A DNA stretch of 64,000 nt from Trichoplax sp. H2. Taxonomy: Eukaryota > Placozoa > Uniplacotomia > Trichoplacea. Below the pieces are notes generated by a model. The model did no database searches and had not been told where the DNA came from. It saw only the letters and a program-made list of their open reading frames with translations. Below are positions 11,702-23,500 of the stretch, one piece after another. A program made the translations under genes and the position numbers. The stretch is from assembly GCA_003344405.1 (NCBI GenBank), contig NOWV01000079.1, positions 269,561-333,560 on the forward strand, read 5' to 3'. Within the stretch, counting starts at the first letter, position 1; each line of letters begins with the position of its first letter.

Positions 11702-14700
11702 ATGAGTGTTAGACGCCAGCTAACAAGAACCGATTGCTATCACGGCAATATCGGCCGAAAGAATGCAGAAGAAGAACTTAGAAAATCTATCTATGAAGTT
11801 GGTACTTTTTTAATACGAAGTAGTACGGACAAACCAAATTACGCTCTATCGCTAAAAAGTCCCCTAAAACAATCTATAGCTCATTATTTAATTTTATGGC
11901 ACGGCCCAATTTATCAACCGTTTTACAGCATCGAAGGTGGCCCACTCTTTCCCAATATCAGTCAATTAATCTCGTTCTATACCCGCTCCAATGAAGGTTT
12001 GCCTTGTACTTTAGGCTTTTCAGTTATTAGTAATCCGATGCCAAGACTACAGCAACCACCAGCTTATCCGGAAACACTTATTGATAAGATCCATGTGGCA
12101 GCATTTGCTGGCGATTTAACTACAATTCAAGAGTTAGTCAGTTTAAATCCGAACTGTGTTAACATTAGAAATGCCATGCAATGTACACCCTTACATGTAG
12201 CCTGTCTGTGCTGTCATGAAAATGTCGTCATTGAACTATTGAAAGCCAAAGCCGACGTTGATGCCGTAGACATCAGAGGATATACGCCGTTAATGGTAAA
12301 ATTAATGCTATAAAATTAAGTAAAACCATTTAAAATAAATATGTGAATAGGTCTACTTATTCGCTTATTTTCTTCCATATAACGTGGCCTACATAGTTAA
12401 CTAAACGGGATAGAGAATTCTGACTGTTCTATACTGTAAATAATAAATGAAGTTTATTAGTTAATTTATAGTTGTACAAAATCGTTATTATGAACTAAAT
12501 TACTTACTAACCCAGTAATCGCATTTGTCTACACGATTGTAGTGTATGGGTTTATAACCTATAACTACTATAATTAGCTGAATTCGTTACAGTGACATCG
12601 TGTAGATTACTAGATTACGTGTCATGACTGTTAATAGTATTAGCTCTGATGCGAACATACTCGTATACTCTATATCTTACTATAGTATGCCGCAACTGTT
12701 GGTCATACGACTATATGCCAGAAATTATTAAATGATGGAGCCAACTTGGCCCAACGTAGTCCTGTTACTGGAAGATATGCACTTCATGAAGTAGCAATGA
12801 GAGGATATCACAATTGCTTACAACTATTATTGGATAGAGGAGCTCCATTACTGGCTACTTCATATGATAATAAAACTCCTTTAGATATTGCGAGATTCTG
12901 GAATCGAGAAGAATGTTGCAATATCCTAGGTAAATGTCTTACATTATTATAACTACGTAAAAATTTTAATGCGAAAAAAAGTTATTGAATTAATAATAAT
13001 TGTCGGTAGACCGGGAAAGTAAGAGGGAAACTGGAACTATGGATGGCGATTGGTTGCACCAGGACATTTCTGATGAAGTAAAATTTTTACGATTCAATCA
13101 GTTAACTGATCATGCAAGAATATGTACTAAATTAGAGTAATTAGCTACTAGTGAATAATTGTAGTAGATATTGCCGTAATAATTTTATAATAAATTATTT
13201 TATCCAATTTTTTGTAACCATGAGATATTAGTACAATACTGTGTTTCGCATATTATTTAATTTTCATGAAAATTTTTATTAATAAAGCAAGCTAAAGGCC
13301 TCATACGTGACTACGGAAACACAGAAGGACTTTTCATCGTAATTAAAGTTGCTGATACGGCCAATCCTTTCTTATTGCTTTTATGCGATGGCACACATAT
13401 AGTTTCATATCCGATAACTTTAACGGTATATGTTTCTTTTCACAAGTTCGAATGTGTAATATCAAGTAGTCAGTGTCTTAGTATGAAATATCTAAGAAAT
13501 ATCATTAATTAATTAAATTATTTTACTTACTAATACAGTCCTTTATCACAGCTAATTATGGAAATATTTTTTGTTAGCAGGGCAACGGATACTCCATTCG
13601 CGATGGGCCAGTGTTTAGCTATTTATCTAATATGATCGATTATTATAAGAAATGGAAGGATGATACCTTACCGCTTAAGCTGAAAAATAATTTATCTAAT
13701 AATGTATGTTAACTCATTACATAATTAGAGTCAATAATCGGATTTTGAGATTTCCTTCTGTTATAATAAAATCCAGATATCGTAATGAGATTCAATGAAT
13801 ATATGTATGCACGAAATATCACTTTATGAATCCAAACAAAATTAACGGTTTTTAATTATAAATATATCTAATTGATAGACATTTGATGCATTAAATTTAT
13901 CCAATAACAGTCTGTGCTAGTATAGATGCTACGCAAACCAGATATCCCTTACACACTTTTTGATTGAATTAGTACCTCAGGATTAGTACATTTTGCTCTG
14001 TACCTTTGTACCTAAACGTTGCAACATATATTTCTCTCACCCTTAAGCAATTGTCTTTATTCCGTAATTAGGTAAAGCCTACTTCATCTACAGCTCATCT
14101 AATCAATTACAAAGACATGGAAAAACTTGGCGAACTTGGATCGGGTCAGTATGGTACCGTATACTCCGCTTACTGGCATCAGGGCGACGGGAAAAAAGTA
14201 AGTAAAATATCGTAATTACTGTATAATTTGCGTTATTTAACATTCAGAAAATGGAATTATTGCCGCTAACATTCTAAATTGGTGCAATACTTTAAACAGA
14301 TAAAGGTTGCCATGAAACAATTTTCGAACGATTTAGATACAAACATTTCTAGTGTAAGCATACTAATTACAGCTAGTCGATTTAGTAAACTGATTTGATT
14401 AGTAAATCTAATTTACCTGTCAATCAAAGACATTTAAAACAATAAAATCTACCTAATTGGAAATAAATTCGATACTATACGGTATAATAATACCTTTTAA
14501 TCAATATTAGGATATATTAAAAGAAGCAAACATTATGCTAAATTTAAATCATCCGAATATCGTTCGCTTGTTGGGTATGTCCATACAGCCACTCGTTTTA
14601 GTAAGTTGAAAGTATTAAAAGAATAATTAGCTAAATTAAGTACGGCTTTGCTCTATTTACAGATTGCACAATTTGTAAGTAAAAGTAATCACCTCTAAAT

Positions 14701-16030
14701 ACAATGTAAATCTATTTTAGATTCAAGAATTAGTGGTTATGGGATCGTTGATTGATCATGTTCGAAGCTGTGCTGAAAAGTCAATAACCATCGCATTAGA
14801 AATTAAGTTAGGCTGGGCAAAGCAAATAGCAGCAGGAATGGCTTATGTTCAGAGTAAAAATATTGTTCACGGTGATTTAGCTGCAAGAAATATTCTCATG
14901 CAATCTGAAACTGTAGTAAGCATTTGATATTTCTCATCAAATGAGGGCATTAGCAAAAACACAATATTCATAGTACGCTCATTTTCTGCGAACTTAAACT
15001 GTAGGATAGGTTTAATATATTTAAATGAAAATATGTACTGTGAATAGGTTAAAATCACTGATTTTGGATTAGCAAGTACAACTGATAGATATATCAACAA
15101 CCCGTCTGATGCCAAAGAAGACGCAAATAGATTATTTCCAATTCGATGGTCAGTAAATAGTACCACATTTTCGACAGTCATCAAAGTTGATTGTTAATTA
15201 GATTTTGAAATTACCTTAGCTAATGTTAGGATGATCTCTATGCGCATGTAATTTACAAGTCTAATTTAGCTTAGACAGAGCAGCATAGTATGTTGTTAAA
15301 ATTGTTACACTAACAGACGATGACTATAATTACTTCTTTTTTGTTTCAGATATCAACATGTATAAATTAATATCCGCATTCTTCATTTCTTTTAGGTATG
15401 CTTTTGAATCTTTATTTGACAAAGTATACACAAGTAAGAGCGATGTTTGGAGTTTTGGTGTTTTGCTATGGGAAGTATTTAGTGATGGGCAACAACCATA
15501 CAAAGATATACCATCTGTGCGTGAGGTAATGGTATCATTATTCAACTTGCACAGTAAACTGCTTTAATATAAATCTATTATAAACTTTTGATAAGTTAGC
15601 AACTATACAACAGGCAATTTTCGGATTTATGAATATAAATCAAGTATAATTTTGGATATTGTAAGAATAAGCATTGCAGAATATTGATAATGTAGATTAC
15701 TTAGAATCTTCTACGCATAAATCTGTATATACGATTGTTTAGTTTTATATATCTCATGGTAGAATATGTTAATATTGTAATCTCTGAAAAATAGATCTGG
15801 TAAATTATTATCAGTCATAATGACGGATGTTTACTTTTTTATTCTGCTAACTTAACGACTAATAATAGATCATGGATTATTTAATTGCTGAAAAAAGATT
15901 AATTTTACCTCGTGGCTGTCCAACTGATATTTGTAATATCATGAACACGTGTTGGAAAAGAAAGCCGGAAGATCGTCCAACATTCGCACAGTTACAGCAG
16001 ACCATCGATGAACTAATTCAGAGTGGCTAG
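11702..16030 (+). CDS. SH2-ankyrin-SH2 tyrosine kinase, Shark/HTK16 class
   Basis: Non-receptor tyrosine kinase known from hydra, sponges and insects (HTK16, Shark); the fly protein acts downstream of Draper in corpse engulfment. Twelve exons: 11702-12295, 12686-12929, 13010-13077, 13288-13425, 13581-13703, 14072-14197, 14300-14353, 14511-14600, 14721-14915, 15048-15148, 15396-15525 and 15869-16030. They join to 674 residues. Order: SH2-1 (about 13-105, with the binding Arg in GTFLIRSS), four to five ankyrin repeats (130-285), SH2-2 (about 294-385), kinase (403-670). Kinase marks: GSGQYGTV loop, Lys in VAMK (437), HGDLAARN with Asp 531, DFG (549-551), [12 protein letters not shown]. Odd points: SH2-2 reads GLFIVIKV, with Ile at 321 where the phosphotyrosine-binding Arg is expected, and the catalytic loop is HGD rather than HRD. 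A possible 12-base microexon at 14663-14674 is discussed in the findings. Confidence 0.95.
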
Positions 16031-18050
16031 AAACAAGATTGATAGTAGTGATTTTAATCAGAATCAAAAATTAAATTCTCGTTCTTCGATGGTAGTACTG
16101 TTTAATTTACCAAAAAATTAGGCTGACTTGGACATTCCATCTTTTTAAGATTGCTACTCTCTAAAGCCACTAGAATTCAAGAAAACTTTCTTGGATATCT
16201 ATATAGCTATCAGCTAATGAATGCTTCTTTGTGTAATGAATAGCACTATACTGACAATATAAATTAAGTAGCTTACTGCAAAACAAATTATTAAGTTAAG
16301 TTTAACTCCGGGGATTTGAGCATATTCAGTTTATCGTCCAATTAATTACATTAATTGATTAATCCTGTAACCTAGATTACTTTATTTACAATTTTCTATT
16401 TCCTATTAAATCTCATTATGTACATTATATTATCATTTACCTTTGAACTCATTAAGTTTTTACCCTGCTCTAAATAGCTTTAGTTAATATTCATGGTCAA
16501 GCAACAGTTAGCACGTTACAATACTTTCTGTGATTGTGGATCGGAACAATAGAGACTAAGAGTAAATATATTACTTGTGTAATTGTATTAAGAATCGGTT
16601 TACTCTTCCATTTAAAATTTTGAATGTTTAGAGTTTATTTGCATGTTAACTTGGATAGTGCTTACGATATAATTGCTAAATACATCAGTAGGTGCCATTA
16701 CCGGCGTTGAAATGATACCATAATCCTGGAATGATATATTGGTATTATATCCATTGCAATTAGCATGATGTGTTTAAAATATACTTGTGCTTTGCTTTTA
16801 AATATTGGTAATAGCTACTGTTATCATTATTCTAAGAAAATAAAAGCATAAGTAAAGAACAATTGTATTAATCTGCTTGAAGGATAATTCCTAGCAGAAA
16901 TAAATTTCGTAACTTATATCTGCATAGTTAGCAACAAAAGAATTTTACGAGGTTGAATTTAAATGCAACTTAAAAAGATATGGGCTTTTTACGCTTATAC
17001 TATATCTAACAAATTGCGTTGATCCTAAATAAGTAAATACAATACATTCAAACTGCGATATTCACGGTCTTAATAAAAGAGAGCCAGTAAATTTCATCAA
17101 AACATGAATCCAATAATCGTGCTAAAACAGAAGTTTATTAGTTTGTCTTATGATATTCAGAAATTGTAATAAGGATACCTGCGAGTGAAGCTATCAGCTT
17201 TCCGTCGATGTATTCATTTAATCAATAATTATCTACCATATAACAATAATTACTTATAATGCTACATAATGAACAAGTACAATATGTAAAGATTAACTGG
17301 TCGCGATTTCTAATGACGAGTTTTATAGATCTGACCATAGCTTGAAATAAATGATGGTTGACTCAGAATTCTTGCAGATAAAGATTCTCACAAAAACTTG
17401 CATAGAACATATTCTTTATGATTAATATATTGAAAAGTTAAAGTTTAGTTTATCTCATTGCAGTAAACGTAAATATTTACACGTATGAACTATGCAATAT
17501 TGTCTTGCCTTTCGTCAGAAGAAAATTTTAGGATATCAGAAATTACGATACTATGTATTAAGATACTCGTAAATTGCAAGAAGTTAAGATTCCATTGAAA
17601 CCGTAAAATCTTTCATAATGATGAATAATTTAAAATTTGATTTGTTCCGATAAAATTAGCTTGCTGGAAATAATATCTTTTAGCCATTTTTCTCGAAAGA
17701 ACACTTGGCCAGGCCTACAAGAGTTTAATGGCATAATTTATTATCACAGTTACTAACAAAGAATATTAAAATTTTGATGAAGTAAACAATCGTTTATATG
17801 ATCAATTGCCCCTCGATTTATACTACTATACTCGTATTTACAGTTCATAAACAAAAACAAAGATATAGCTGGAGATGAAATTGTACTGTACTTAATTTAT
17901 GTAGACATTATCATTGTAAACTTACCGGTGCACCAATTTATGAGTCTCAAATACGAAGAAGACTTCCACTGGCAGATCCTAAAAAGCACGTCAATATAGT
18001 TTGATAAATATATAATACTCCAGTTTTTATTTAATTGTAAATACTATCTC
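16031..18050. other. Tail-to-tail interval, kinase / unknown protein
   Basis: About 2 kb of AT-rich DNA where a plus-strand and a minus-strand gene converge. I see no coding region, no RNA gene and none of the TACAGT clusters present in head-to-head intervals. Confidence 0.55.
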
Positions 18051-18671
18051 TTAATTTGGCTTGTAGGGATAGTACTGTATAACATCATAACTCACTTTAG
18101 GCTTTATTTCGCTTAGGCATATCGTAAAATAAACAGCAGCAGTAGCTCTAGGGATGGGTTTTCGCCTTGTAGGTATACTCCATAAGACGCGATATCGGTA
18201 TAATTTATTATAAGGGTGATCATCTTCTTTCAAGAAATCAATGCAGTATAGCCAATTACTTTCGTATTGCCATGTCTGTTAAATAGGTTAAAGCAAACTG
18301 CTATAGTAATGTATATCTTTTTTCAAGCACAGATACACACAAACACACACACACACTTATAGTTTATTATGAATCTCCTTAACCTTAATGTATTCGTTTA
18401 TTTGATCTTTTCCTTTTTCAATAGTAAAGTCGTTGCAAGTAGCCCATGATATATTAGGTCCCTTCTCGATGAAAGTGTTATTGTTGGGTAATGTTACTGC
18501 AGGCTCAAAATCTTGATATGTTGCACGACTTTCACTAGAAATAGTTGATTCCACATCATCTAATTTAAAGTTTGGAGAAGGGGTACTTCTAAATTCACGT
18601 TCTAATTCTTTATAAGCTGAGGCAATAATTTGATTGATAAGAGAATGAGCTTCTTCTTGTAAAGCTGCCAT
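18051..18671 (-). CDS. Unrecognised 170-residue protein, two exons
   Basis: I do not recognise this family. Two minus-strand open frames (18671-18384 and 18275-18051) join in frame across a GT-AG intron with a good pyrimidine tract and CAG acceptor, giving 170 residues. The start follows from the ATG MAALQEE at 18671. The N-terminal ~35 residues are predicted helical and charged (EEAHSLINQIIASAYKELER), followed by a Ser/Thr-rich linker. The second exon is aromatic and basic, with RYRVLWSIPTRRKPIPRAT and a Tyr/Pro-rich C-terminus. There is no signal peptide or membrane span. The short basic-proline style is reminiscent of small ciliary microtubule-associated proteins, but that is only an impression. 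Head-to-head with PSMD1 and tail-to-tail with the kinase gene. Confidence 0.55.
18334..18356. repeat. CA microsatellite
   Basis: Short imperfect (CA)n run inside the intron of the 170-residue protein gene. Confidence 0.8.
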
Positions 18672-19195
18672 ACTATGAGAATAATATTTATTGGTTTAGC
18701 ATAAAGTAGGCGATAATTGCAAAGAAAATCGTTTACAATATTGATTGATCGTCATCCGTACCTACAGCAATTGGTGTTTCAGTTCTTTCAGCAAACCTTG
18801 AAAATACAAGATAATAGTACCTTAACTGGTCAGAATCAAATCTTGGAGAAAGATGATTTTTGTTAGAAGTGGAAATACTAAGAAACCTTCTTGCAGAAAC
18901 GGGTTTTAATTATTTATTTTTATTTCATTGATCAACTATCAGCTGGACCCAGTCCACATTGAACTAATTCTATTTATTGAGGCCTTGAGTTATCCGCTAC
19001 CAGTTAATTCTATCGTATCCTAATTATTCCCTTAAAGAATCAACAAAGTAATAATGCAGGGGTTGTACTATGATGATATAGTGCAGCCTATAATTATACA
19101 TTTAATCATATGGATTTGATGTCGGTCGTGTTTTACAGTTTTCTGGTTAAGTCGAAAATAGCATTTAGCATAGTAAATTCTCTTGCTGTTGCGAT

Positions 19196-20255
19196 GTACA
19201 CTGTACACAGGATACTCTATCGCAGCACTGTACTGCATTCGCATCACTTGTCGTCATAGTAACGAATCCGTTATTGCAGTAATAGAGTACTGTACATTGT
19301 ACAAGTGGACATTGCAGTCCAGTAAGACTAGAGCGCAGTACAGTAAGGTAAAGACATCATGGGTAGGATATGATTATTCATAAACTAGTGGCGAATAGGT
19401 ATACGGTATACTCGTCTTTCGTGAATATTTCGATGGTACAGTATTCCTTTCGTTCCTTCAAAGACTATAATGCGTAGACCAATCTTTACAGTCGTTGCAT
19501 ATCAGGTCCAATTTTTTGCAAGTTATACTGTATCTACAGAAGGCAATGATTCTACTTCTTTGGTGTTGAGGAGGATAAGACAATCTTCGACACCGCTGTA
19601 CCATAGTAGTCCTTCGTTTTCCGCAATTTATCAAGAAATATCGCAGATACGTTTCCGTTCATTCAGAGCTGGTTAGAGGCAAATCAGGGCATGTTATCTA
19701 GCCTGCAGTAAAACCTATCGAAGCTGATCAGGCTGATGGATCTAGGAGCTGATCGACATTTGACATGGTCCAATGTCTACTGTATACTGTACAGTGTACA
19801 GTGTACAGTGTACAGTACAGTTCGCTACCCTACTGTGTTCAGTGTGTGTGCAGTACAGTACAGTACTGAACATGACAGTACTATGAAGTACAAAATCTTT
19901 CTAGTCTTACCACCAAGATTTTACTACAGTGGCCCATGTAAGGTACTGTACATTGTGCAGTATGTACAGTACTATGGTGCAGTTTTCTGAAAAAAAAAAA
20001 AAAAAAAGAAAAACTCTACTCACTGTGCAGTACAGTACAGTGTATAGTACTGTAACTCTAAGACTGTACTGTACAGTACAGTACAGTGCACAGTACTGTA
20101 ACTCTATGACTGTACACTGTACAGTACAATACAGCTGTTCATGAACTTCATGGTTTGATACAGTACAGTATAACAAAATCACGCAGTTTACAGTACACTG
20201 TAGTGTAGTCTCTAGTCGTAGCATACTGTACACTGTACATACAGTATGCTAACCA
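19196..20255. repeat. TACAGT palindrome-rich cluster 4 (largest)
   Basis: Sparse units at 19196-19345 and a dense field at 19779-20255, including at least three tandem TGTACAG copies near 19785-19822. Two partial direct copies of a ~60-base block (CAGTACTGTAACTCTA followed by GACTGTAC) lie at about 20045-20125. The right edge is about 260 bases upstream of the PSMD1 start codon. Confidence 0.85.
19990..20007. repeat. A18 homopolymer inside cluster 4
   Basis: Eighteen consecutive A residues in the middle of the repeat field. It could be a nucleosome-excluding element or the scar of a poly(A)-tailed insertion. I see no target-site duplication or element body beside it. Confidence 0.8.
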
Positions 20256-20514
20256 TAGCACATCAAATCGTTCAAACCAAAGCGGACTGTAACTCTACAT
20301 TCAACGGTGCTGAAGCAACACGGCGGTCTCCCTACTGACGGTACTGTACTGGAGAACCTTTGCGAGTTTGCCCTGCAAATTTTCCCACTGCGGTTGGCTT
20401 TTCTTCTATTGTGCAATCCGCAACGGTAGCTTGAGTTCATTGACTGGAAGTCTCCTTTCCATCCGCCATCCATTTTCTCTGACTGGTCAAGAAATCTCTT
20501 CAAGCTTGATAATC

Positions 20515-23500
20515 ATGACCCTAACATCAGCAGGTATGTCCATTCTGCTTGTAAACTAAAAGTAAAAATGGATGATGGTTAGCGCGATAAAGTAGATGAG
20601 ATACGCTAAGCAGTTCTACAGTACGGTACGAGTTCTATCGTGCTTCAATGATTCTCGCTGACTTCACTCTGAGTCATCACAGACGTGGCCATTAGCCAAT
20701 CCATCAATCGACGACTTTTACTTTTAACAGGGTAGACTAGCTTCCAGTTATTCTTCAATCGTCAATAAAATAAATGTTTTAAAAGTTGGATTAGCTTCTT
20801 AGGTAAAGGATGATCATGATAATAGGAGGAAGTCAAAGTAGAATGAGTCCGAGTGACTCAGTATAGTCATTGTAGAGTAGACGATACGAGTGACAGTCTG
20901 TACGACTTTTGGCTTCGAGTGACTGAGGGTAGCGTTGAAAGTCGATCCATCTTGGCTGTTTTACTATCCGATTTCCTGTATTAACAATTTGTAATTCAAA
21001 TTTTGTTTATAATTTCTTTTTTGTAGCTGGAATTATTTCCCTATTAGAAGAAGAGGATACGCAATTAAAGGTTAGTCGTCGATGTCTATTGAATAGCAAA
21101 AAATTGTCTTATTCTACAGCTGTAATATGTCGTAGTTAATTCCATCAAAGTGATAACTGACGTACAACGATACACCATAGATGAATAAGTAGCATCGTGA
21201 GCGGCTAAGTTCTAGGATGACTTATAGATTGTTAACCTTAGCTATTTGATGATTGTTTCTATAGAATTTTGCTTTGAGTAAATTAAATGACGTTGTCGAC
21301 GATTTTTGGGCAGAAATTGCAGATTCCATTGAAAAGATGTATGTACAAAATGTTCAATTGTTCTATTTTGCCGTCAAAATTCACTTCATCCATAAGAGAA
21401 CTTTAACTTAAAGTTAAATACAGTAATCTCTTTTTATCGTTCTACTTGAACTAATACATAATAGTGAGGTATTATATGAAGACGCTGGATTCGAATATAG
21501 ACAATTGTCGGCACTTGTTGCGTCCAAGGTACGCTGTTTGCTTGTAAAATTCTGAAATACGTTTGTCACAACTCTCTTTACTCGTATTGACAAAGGAAGC
21601 TATCAACCTGTGATCAGTATTAAATAAATTACCTATGATATGGTTTTAATGATAACATGCTCAAATTGATAGGTGTACTATCATCTTGGATCATATGAGG
21701 ATTCATTGACTTTCGCCTTGGGTGCTGGACCGCTTTTCGATGTTAATGCTATATCCGAATATGTTGATACTACGATATGTAAGATAGAGTCTATGCTTCA
21801 CTACTAGTAATATGTTAATAATCTGATAATTAAGATGGTATTGATGTTGTAGTATGTCACCTATTTTAATTTTTTACTAATGAAATAACTTGCTCTATTC
21901 TCCTAGCCAAATGCATCGATCATTATATTGGTTTAAGAGTGAAGATAATGGCGAGCGAAGATATTACAATAGACCCTAACTTGGAGGACTTAGTTAATAG
22001 AATGTTTGCCAGAAGTTTTAAAGAAGGGAAATTTAAGCAGGCTAGTTCTTCAAAGTTTAAATTCGGTTTACCAGCATTTTAAAATGACCACCCAGTATTA
22101 ATGAGCTCTTTGTAAACCAGGCGGTTGGCATTGCTATTGAAGCTCGGCGTATTGATGTATTTGAAAAAGCTATAACCTCATCTGTATGTTTAATCACCTA
22201 CTGCTATTAATACATAATTCTATGATATAAACCAGTTTGAAAGTATAACCATAAATACGCTAATCATTATCATTTTCGAATGAGATAACATTACCAAAAT
22301 AGGTTAACTTCATTTCTTCATATCCTTTTGATATATTCAGAACAATGTAGAAGAAATGTTGGCATACTCTTTTAAAATTTGTATGTCAGTATTGGAAAAT
22401 AGACAGTTTAGAAATGAGGTACTCGATATTTTACGTGAATGACTGCAGCATGATTACTTATGAAAGTGCTGATAAACAATACTAGTAGAGAACTTGAAAT
22501 TAATTTGAGCCACTTTTTTCATGTTCTAATAGGCTTTGAGAGTGATTGTGAGATTATACAATCAAGCATCGAAGATCGACTACTTAAGCGTGTGTCAGGT
22601 AAATATTTAAATCCTGCAGTAATGCTAGTAACTGGTATCTTCGTAAGAACTGTATAGATATGCTTCTATTCTAAGTGACAATCATCGAACCTGTGAAGTA
22701 GTCTAATAACTGTAAGATGTGCTAAGCAACTCATCATAGTTTGCTTATTATTGCTACCTAGTGCTTAATTTATCTGGATGATCCTGTGTCTATATCAACT
22801 ATTCTCACTCAGTTAATCCAATCGAATAATCAGGTATTTTGTATACTGTAAAATTGTGATTATAATGAGCACAATCTTAGTACCTGCAATTTTGTTCAAC
22901 TTTTGCACTTATTCTTAGGATGACGTACTGTCTGCGTATCAAATTGCGTTTGACTTAGTTGAGAACGCATCTCAGCAGCTCTTATCAAAAATTCTGAAAG
23001 AATTCAAAACAACTCTAGATGCGAACAATACGATGGAAGTTGAAAAGTAAGTATTTTGCAAAATTAATTCAAGCATAAATATAAACGAAAGTGCTGATTA
23101 TTAATTTTATGTGCTACAACTGTAGCAACGTCGAAAATACGGATAGTCCCTCTGCAGAACAAACCGACGAGTCTAAGGCAGACAATCAAAAATCAGATTC
23201 GAATGAGGAAAACAGGACGCAATCGTCATCTGAACATAGCAATATGGATAAAATTTTGGAAATATTACGAGGTGACATTACCATAAAGTTGATGTCAGAA
23301 TTTTTATTTCGGAAAAATCGTTCCGATATGCAAATACTTAAGATTACTAAGGTAACATGGAAATGGATTGAATAAATTTTTTGCGTAATAAATAATCTAT
23401 AAGTGTTTTCAATGATTAAATTTGTAATTGTATCAAAATGTAAAGGACTACGCACGGAATGGAATGGCTCACACAGCCACTGTTATAGCGAACGCGTTCA

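Larger units (their letters stand above)
18672..20514. promoter_or_regulatory. Divergent intergenic interval, unknown protein / PSMD1
   Basis: About 1.8 kb between divergent genes. It holds the largest TACAGT repeat field in the window (listed separately) and an A18 tract. The 60-108 codon frames on both strands at 19183-20503 are mostly translations of the repeat and I do not call them as genes. Confidence 0.5.

Noticed and set aside
19990-20007. Poly(A) tail of a retroposed element
   Set aside because: I see no element body or flanking target-site duplication, so it is recorded only as a homopolymer.
19183-20503. Several 63-108 codon frames on both strands upstream of PSMD1
   Set aside because: They are translations of the TACAGT repeat (strings of Tyr/Cys/Thr/Val/Gln) or overlap one another. 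The repeat avoids stops in several frames by composition.
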